Shown: positions 8,032 through 12,359 of the stretch, in pieces
Position numbering within the stretch: the stretch's first letter is position 1
Layout: each line of letters opens with the position of its first letter
Assembly (NCBI GenBank): GCA_018623405.1
Contig: JAAZVO010000057.1
Span: 1-12,359, forward strand
Reading direction: 5' to 3'
Length of the DNA stretch: 12,359 nucleotides
Source of the DNA: Crocinitomicaceae bacterium
GTDB taxonomy: Bacteria; Bacteroidota; Bacteroidia; Flavobacteriales_G; Salibacteraceae
Translations under genes and position numbers: made by a program
Notes under the pieces: model-generated
Told to the model about the DNA's origin: nothing
Database searches by the model: none
Seen by the model: the letters and a program-made list of their open reading frames with translations, nothing else

Positions 8032-11000
8032 AGGTATCGCTTGTATTGTATTTTTCTAATTGAGCATAATACTCTTTCTCTTTAACAGACTCGCCATTAA
8101 TGTAGAAAGAGGTTGCTGCCCCAAACCAATTGTGAATATGTATGAGGTCTATTACTTCTCCACTATCCACAATCTTAACCCTGTAAGTTTGGAATATTTT
8201 TCCGTTAAACCTTTCTGATTTGTAAATTCTTACAGGGCGCATAACTGAAAATACGCTATCAATCTTAATACTTTCGGAAGATAAACCTCTTCTTAAGGAA
8301 AGGTCTGCCAATAGTTGATTAAACTCGTAAACTTGCTCTTGTTGTTCTAACTCAGCTTCATCTACTTCTTCAATTTCGGGCAACTCAAAATCTACAAACT
8401 CAATATCTTCTAATAATTCAGTTTCAAGTTGAGCATCTTTAATTGATTCCTTTGGTTTTGAAGTATCAGGCGCCATCAAAGACAATAAGAAAGCTTCAGA
8501 CTCACCAGATTTTTCACCTAAACTAGCCTCTTTTTGTTTTTGCTCTAAGGTAGCTTTATCGTAATTTTCTTCAGAATCTTCAGGTGGCTTTGGCATCGCT
8601 AAAGCAGGAGCTTCCTGAATAGTTTCTGCGGTTAAAGTACCAAGATCTTTAATTGTTGCAGGAGTGGTTTTAATTTGTTTAGCCGCATTTTTCTTTTTCT
8701 CTTCGGCTAAGAGTCTTTCTTTCTCTCTTTTTGGAGCCCACAACTTTGCTAAAAATTGGTTATTCGCAAGAGTATCTTCAAAAAAGCTATTTGTACCTAT
8801 GTCGTAATAAATTCTTTGTGCAGGTAATGCAAATGCAGTAACATCAATATCTTCAGTATTTTGCTCAACTATGGTAATCGTTGACATGTCAATATCAAAA
8901 TCTTTAACAGAGTCTTGAGGCATCCTGCTGTCTACTGAAGCAAAGGCATTGTAGTAACCTTCTTTTTTTACTCTTAATTTATAATCTTTAAGAAAGGGAA
9001 CGTTTATTTCGAATTGACCTCTTCTGTTGGTTGTTACAGAGTCTGTTTTTTGGAAATTTTCTACCAAGTAAACCTTGGCATCTTTCATTCTTTTTTCGGT
9101 ACCATCTTTAACAGTACCTTTTACCAACAATCTTTTGGATGCAACTTCAGCCATTTTTTGAGCCAACAATACCTCCTCTTGGAATTTCTGAACAGCGCTT
9201 GAGTCTTCATTAAAAACACCTGCTAAAGGGTCAAATGCAACCTTACGTACAGGGTTTTGAAAAATACTTGGGTCCACTACACTTTCATCATCTTTTAGGA
9301 ATGCCTGCACTGGCGAAAGAGTTACACTATCAGGTTTGGGTTCTCCTGAAAGGTTTGACTCTACCTCAATAAAAGAGTTAAAAAATTCATCACCCGAATA
9401 TTCAATTTTATAAGTTTTGTTGTAATCTAAACTTGCTGTGTAATTTCCATCTCTATCTACCTCTAAAGTATCTACAATGGTTTCATCTTCTTTTACATAA
9501 ACAGCAAGATCTTTATGCATTCGTCTTGAGTAATCTTGAATTGCACTTGTAAGCACCAATTTTTTAGGAAGTAGATTTACTTCCGGAGTATTTAGCCTAT
9601 TTTGAAAAGCAGCTAGAACCTCTTCATCATCCATCAATTCTTTTTCAAGTGTATCGTAATAAATTCTGGTAAATGGCATACCATAGGCATTTTCATTCAA
9701 ATTCTCATAATCCAAAGGAATTAGCGGAATATCCATTTGATGTGAGTTGTCTTTCTCCAATAAATCTTTTGGTAAAGTAGCATCTACCAAGAACCTCATA
9801 GTGGCGTGGTTTCTTCGTTCTACCTCTATTTCATATTCTTTGTTGTATTGTAATTCTAGTTCAAAACCCCCTCTTTTATCGCACATTAATGAACGATACT
9901 CAACATTACCGATGAAAGCGGTAACTGTGGCGCTATCTATTTTGTCTCCATAAAGATTACTAATCCTACCATCAATGTATAGGTATCCAAATGTTTCAGG
10001 ATAAGTTTCATTGGCTAAGGCAACAACGGGAGCATTCTTTTTCTTTATTTCATTTATTTTTTCTTCAAATTCTTGTCTTACTTCAACATCTTCTTCAAAG
10101 GTTTTTCCTGTATCGCTAAGAACTACGTAAGCCATAGGGTTTTTAAACACCTCTTTTTCCACATAAGCATCTTCAATTTCATAGATTTTTACCGGTGGCG
10201 GTTGAAGAGTAAGCTTTTTGAAATATGTTTTATTTTCTCTAACAGTGTTTATTTCCATTATTTGAGTATGGAAGTCTTTGCCCTCAAAAACTAAATCCAA
10301 CTCTTTGTCATAAGGTGCCTTTAACAAATACTTTCCTGCTTTGTCTGTTTGCATGGCTGAAATAACTCCTTCACCATCTTTCAATCTAACATCAACTCCG
10401 GCAAGTTCTCTCCCTGCTGAATCTAGGGCAATTCCTTCAATACTAATTGGAAGTTTCTTTGGTTCATCTAATACCTCGTAAAAAGAAGTTTTTGTATTGG
10501 CATTTTGAGTAAAATTTCCCGAATCGTTTTGAAATGAAAATTCAGTTACAGGGAGTTCAAATGCTTTTGGGTTTATAAATTCAGTTTTTATACTTACAAG
10601 AGGGATGGTAGGTGAAATTTCAAACTCTAAACGAGACAATGAATCATTAGTCATTGTAGTGTTCAAGTTAAAATATGTTGGGTAATAGTTATCTGCAATA
10701 ACCTCAACTTTTGCTTGCTTATTGTAAAAAACTTTGAATTCGAACTTTCCTGTAGAATCAACATTTAGAGACTCAACTACTTTCTTACCTTCATAAATAT
10801 TGATAACTGCTGAATCAATAGCAGTTGAATCATCAGGTGATAAGTTACCGGTAAGAATTACTCCTTCAGGCTCGTTTGTTTTGGCAACAAAATCTTCCAA
10901 TACAGAGTTATCCTCAACAAAGAAATCTTCAATTGGATCATAAACTACTCTGGTTATTGGTTTTCTAAATTGATTCAAGTTAAAATCAGCAGTATCAGAA

Positions 11001-11356
11001 ACCATAAAAAACTCGGGAGAGAAGGTATAATTTTTATCACTTTTAGGCAGGGGAATATCACTAACAACTTGCAAATACATGCTTACATACCCCTTTTTGG
11101 TAAAATGAAGTGTTTGCTTTTTTTGATATTCTACCTCAACAGAGAATTTCCCTCCCCCTGTTGTTGTTGTAGAAGAAATAACTTTATTAAACTCTTTTAA
11201 CTCAACAACAACTTCACTTAAAGGACGCCCTTTGGGATCTACAAGTTTTCCTCTAATTTTTAACCTCCCGGTATTTTCAAATGCCTGAAAAACAAAGAAT
11301 AAGGCTACAAAACTTAATATAGAAAAGGCAGCAAATAATAAGCGGTTTTTAGGCAT
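8021..11356 (-). CDS. Membrane-anchored protein with six transthyretin/CarboxypepD_reg-like modules
   Basis: 1111 residues from the ATG at 11356. The frame is open further upstream to a TTG at 11413, but that codon lies in the likely -33 element of the promoter, and the ATG begins directly with a hydrophobic anchor or signal (residues 4-25). Six beta modules follow at about 31-161, 165-281, 302-437, 457-588, 597-732 and 741-871. Each starts like a carboxypeptidase regulatory (transthyretin-like) domain: G-x-[LV]-x-D-x-x-G-x-x-[LM], then V-x-[LV], then D-x-x-G-x-[FY], then the Y-x-K-x-Y-x-[LIV] strand and G-[YF]. Each closes with a linker motif F-x-x-P-x-x-R-[VI]-x-[YF]-D. Residues about 873-1021 are a K/E/Q-rich, then acidic, low-complexity linker. 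Residues 1022-1111 form a distinct C-terminal domain (RVKIVDSG, HNWFGA, FYINGESV-x-x-x-x-YYAQLEKY). There is no TonB plug, barrel, peptidase or T9SS sorting motif. It is probably periplasmic and inner-membrane anchored, and coupled to the propeller gene. The function is unknown; a scaffold or partner of the sensor is an inference. Confidence 0.85.
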   Translation of the reverse strand: MPKNRLLFAAFSILSFVALFFVFQAFENTGRLKIRGKLVDPKGRPLSEVVVELKEFNKVISSTTTTGGGKFSVEVEYQKKQTLHFTKKGYVSMYLQVVSDIPLPKSDKNYTFSPEFFMVSDTADFNLNQFRKPITRVVYDPIEDFFVEDNSVLEDFVAKTNEPEGVILTGNLSPDDSTAIDSAVINIYEGKKVVESLNVDSTGKFEFKVFYNKQAKVEVIADNYYPTYFNLNTTMTNDSLSRLEFEISPTIPLVSIKTEFINPKAFELPVTEFSFQNDSGNFTQNANTKTSFYEVLDEPKKLPISIEGIALDSAGRELAGVDVRLKDGEGVISAMQTDKAGKYLLKAPYDKELDLVFEGKDFHTQIMEINTVRENKTYFKKLTLQPPPVKIYEIEDAYVEKEVFKNPMAYVVLSDTGKTFEEDVEVRQEFEEKINEIKKKNAPVVALANETYPETFGYLYIDGRISNLYGDKIDSATVTAFIGNVEYRSLMCDKRGGFELELQYNKEYEIEVERRNHATMRFLVDATLPKDLLEKDNSHQMDIPLIPLDYENLNENAYGMPFTRIYYDTLEKELMDDEEVLAAFQNRLNTPEVNLLPKKLVLTSAIQDYSRRMHKDLAVYVKEDETIVDTLEVDRDGNYTASLDYNKTYKIEYSGDEFFNSFIEVESNLSGEPKPDSVTLSPVQAFLKDDESVVDPSIFQNPVRKVAFDPLAGVFNEDSSAVQKFQEEVLLAQKMAEVASKRLLVKGTVKDGTEKRMKDAKVYLVENFQKTDSVTTNRRGQFEINVPFLKDYKLRVKKEGYYNAFASVDSRMPQDSVKDFDIDMSTITIVEQNTEDIDVTAFALPAQRIYYDIGTNSFFEDTLANNQFLAKLWAPKREKERLLAEEKKKNAAKQIKTTPATIKDLGTLTAETIQEAPALAMPKPPEDSEENYDKATLEQKQKEASLGEKSGESEAFLLSLMAPDTSKPKESIKDAQLETELLEDIEFVDFELPEIEEVDEAELEQQEQVYEFNQLLADLSLRRGLSSESIKIDSVFSVMRPVRIYKSERFNGKIFQTYRVKIVDSGEVIDLIHIHNWFGAATSFYINGESVKEKEYYAQLEKYNTSDTYEE
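8744..11266 (-). repeat. Six-copy protein repeat (TTR-like domain plus linker motif)
   Basis: The linker motif recurs in all six modules at 10889-10975, 10532-10567 (shortened), 10067-10153, 9605-9691, 9182-9268 and 8753-8839. The shared pattern is F-x-x-P-x-x-R-[VI]-x-[YF]-D-x(5)-[FL]-x-[ED]-D-x(5)-F. Spacing between copies is 136-154 residues. Copies 1, 5 and 6 are closest to the consensus; copy 2 keeps only F-x-x-P-x-T and its aromatic strand, and copy 3 has lost the R and D. The copies have diverged widely in DNA. Confidence 0.8.
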
Positions 11357-11385
11357 GGGTTCGATCTTTACACTCGAGTTATTGC

Positions 11386-11414
11386 CAAATGTAAATAAAT
11401 GCGGTAACTGCAAA
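11386..11414 (-). promoter_or_regulatory. Bacteroidota-type promoter of the repeat protein/propeller operon
   Basis: On the minus strand, TTTG (11414-11411), a 17-base spacer and TACATTTG (11393-11386) match the Bacteroidota consensus TTTG-N(17-21)-TAnnTTTG. The -7 element ends 29 bases before the ATG at 11356, which gives a 5' leader of roughly 20-25 bases. It lies in the 110-base gap after the thioredoxin-like gene. No transcript data; called by pattern only. Confidence 0.6.
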
Positions 11415-11436
11415 AAATTTTAGTCGAAATACGACT
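11412..11436 (-). terminator. Probable terminator after the thioredoxin-like gene, overlapping the next promoter
   Basis: On the minus strand AGTCG (11436-11432) pairs with CGACT (11426-11422) around a TATTT loop, then AAAA and a run of six T (11417-11412). The stem is only 5 bp and an alternative CGAAA/TTTCG pairing competes with it, so strength is uncertain. The T-run supplies the TTT of the -33 element of the downstream promoter. Confidence 0.4.
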
Positions 11437-11466
11437 TTCGTTTTATCAAAAGAGGAATTAGAATTA

Positions 11467-12359
11467 CTATTTTTTTCCTGGTTTTATTTTCCAACTAGGC
11501 AAATCTTTGGTGTTTTGTTGTAGCGCATTTTTTTTGATATTGTAGAATACTCTTTCAATTTCACCTGTAGGCCTTGCTGCAGGGCTTTTTACTAAAAACC
11601 CTTCCGGATCGATGAGGTAATATATAGGAATTATTCGAACATCATATAAATCTTTCACATCATTTACTTCAACATGCCCAAATATCCATGGGTAATTGTT
11701 TTTCTTATAAAATCTTTGAGCCCTAGAAGCTCTTTCATCAATCGAAATACTTAAAAACTCTATTTGGTCTTTGTATTTAGGGTATAAATCATTCATTACT
11801 TGCATTTCTTCAATACATGGTCTGCACCAAGACGCCCAAAAATCAAGGTAAACATATTTGCCCTTTAAATCAGCTAAACTCTTTTTATTACCTTCAAAAT
11901 CAGTAAAATAAAAATTGGGAGCCAAGGTATTAGGGTTTAACATTTCAAACTTCTTTAACATTTCTGTTAATAGCAATTTGTGGTCTTCAAACTTTGTATC
12001 TTCTGCCATATCATCAAGCATTCTATTTATGCTTTGCTTCTTAAAGCGGTTATTGTCTTTTTGAAAATATAATTCGTTGATAATCAACAACTCTTTTTGC
12101 TGATCATTTAATTGCCTGAAGTAAATATTAGTTTCAAAAACATTTTTTAGAGAATCAACACTTTGAAAAAAATTCACCGATTTGTTTAGCTGTGTACTTA
12201 TCTCGTTGGCAGCAAAAAACCTAATAAATTCTGTAAACATGTTATTGAAAAAAGTGGCGTATTGAGGGTTATAGAATAATACCGGAGCACCTTTTATATA
12301 CTCATCCATCATTTCTTGTCTTGAGTAATTGGTAGTCATTTCGAGTTGGGCCATTGAGT
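11467..12359 (-). CDS. TlpA/ResA-like thiol-disulfide oxidoreductase (N-terminal partial)
   Basis: The stop is TAG at 11469-11467. The frame runs open to the window edge past an ATG at 12354. From that ATG there are 295 residues but no signal peptide or lipobox, which a periplasmic TlpA-type protein would need, so the real start is probably beyond the window. Residues 1-140 (numbered from that ATG) are a charged helical region without recognised motifs, seen in front of many Bacteroidota TlpA proteins. Residues about 144-275 are a thioredoxin fold: APNFYFTDFEG-x-x-x-SLADLKGK, YLDFWASWC-RP-C with the redox pair at 177/180, FLSISID, and the conserved cis-proline in RIIPIYYLID (P243). A basic tail ends the protein. 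Such proteins reduce or exchange disulfides in the periplasm, for example in cytochrome c maturation or oxidative folding; the substrate here is unknown. It is separated by 110 bases from the next operon, which has its own promoter. Confidence 0.9.
   Translation of the reverse strand, partial: SMAQLEMTTNYSRQEMMDEYIKGAPVLFYNPQYATFFNNMFTEFIRFFAANEISTQLNKSVNFFQSVDSLKNVFETNIYFRQLNDQQKELLIINELYFQKDNNRFKKQSINRMLDDMAEDTKFEDHKLLLTEMLKKFEMLNPNTLAPNFYFTDFEGNKKSLADLKGKYVYLDFWASWCRPCIEEMQVMNDLYPKYKDQIEFLSISIDERASRAQRFYKKNNYPWIFGHVEVNDVKDLYDVRIIPIYYLIDPEGFLVKSPAARPTGEIERVFYNIKKNALQQNTKDLPSWKIKPGKK

Noticed and set aside
8021..8292. T9SS C-terminal sorting domain on the repeat protein
   Set aside because: It lacks the FSPNGDGxND start of type B and the typical type A pattern of short strands ending in a basic residue. 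The N-terminal hydrophobic segment has no clear cleavage site.
8021..11356. TonB-dependent receptor (SusC-like), suggested by carboxypeptidase-regulatory-like modules
   Set aside because: No plug domain, TonB box or long outer-membrane barrel is present; the modules repeat six times and end in a low-complexity linker.
11467..12354. ATG at 12354 as the true start of the thioredoxin-like protein
   Set aside because: It gives no signal peptide or lipoprotein signal and no upstream stop is visible in the last 5 bases, so the protein is more likely cut by the window edge.

Overview
The window looks like a chromosomal segment of an AT-rich Bacteroidota bacterium, of a Flavobacteriales/Cytophagales-like lineage that I cannot narrow further. 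The grounds are a type B sorting domain of the type IX secretion system (T9SS), a PorP/SprF-family partner, a Reg_prop/Y_Y_Y propeller protein, a TlpA-like thioredoxin, a Bacteroidota-type promoter (TTTG-N17-TAnnTTTG) and the absence of clear Shine-Dalgarno sequences. Every gene seen concerns the cell envelope. I see no tRNA, rRNA, CRISPR array, insertion sequence or phage gene.

Layout. (1) 1-5201, plus strand: the 3' part of a giant secreted repeat adhesin (at least 1375 residues, 5' end outside the window), overlapped by 4 bases by a PorP/SprF-type outer-membrane protein with an unusual charged tail. This is the usual pairing of a type B T9SS cargo with a dedicated SprF-like partner. (2) 5202-5391: a 190-base convergent intergenic region with three hairpins; two behave as terminators, one for each strand. 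(3) 5392-11356, minus strand: a two-gene operon. Its promoter is followed by a 1111-residue membrane-anchored protein made of six copies of a transthyretin/carboxypeptidase-regulatory-like module, each with a shared linker motif. An 879-residue double beta-propeller sensor follows, overlapping by 11 bases. The sensor ends in three membrane helices instead of a kinase, GGDEF or DNA-binding output domain. (4) 11467-12359, minus strand: a TlpA/ResA-like thioredoxin-fold protein, cut at its N terminus by the window edge. Its likely terminator overlaps the promoter of the operon downstream of it.

How they might work together. The adhesin and SprF-like protein very probably form a secretion/surface-display pair. 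The repeat protein and the propeller protein are translationally coupled, so they probably act together in the periplasm or at the inner membrane, but their function is unknown. That pair is the best candidate here for an undescribed system. The thioredoxin-like protein could serve disulfide chemistry in the envelope. Each of the 15 visible adhesin modules carries two cysteines, but the two genes are not in one operon, so that link is only a suggestion.
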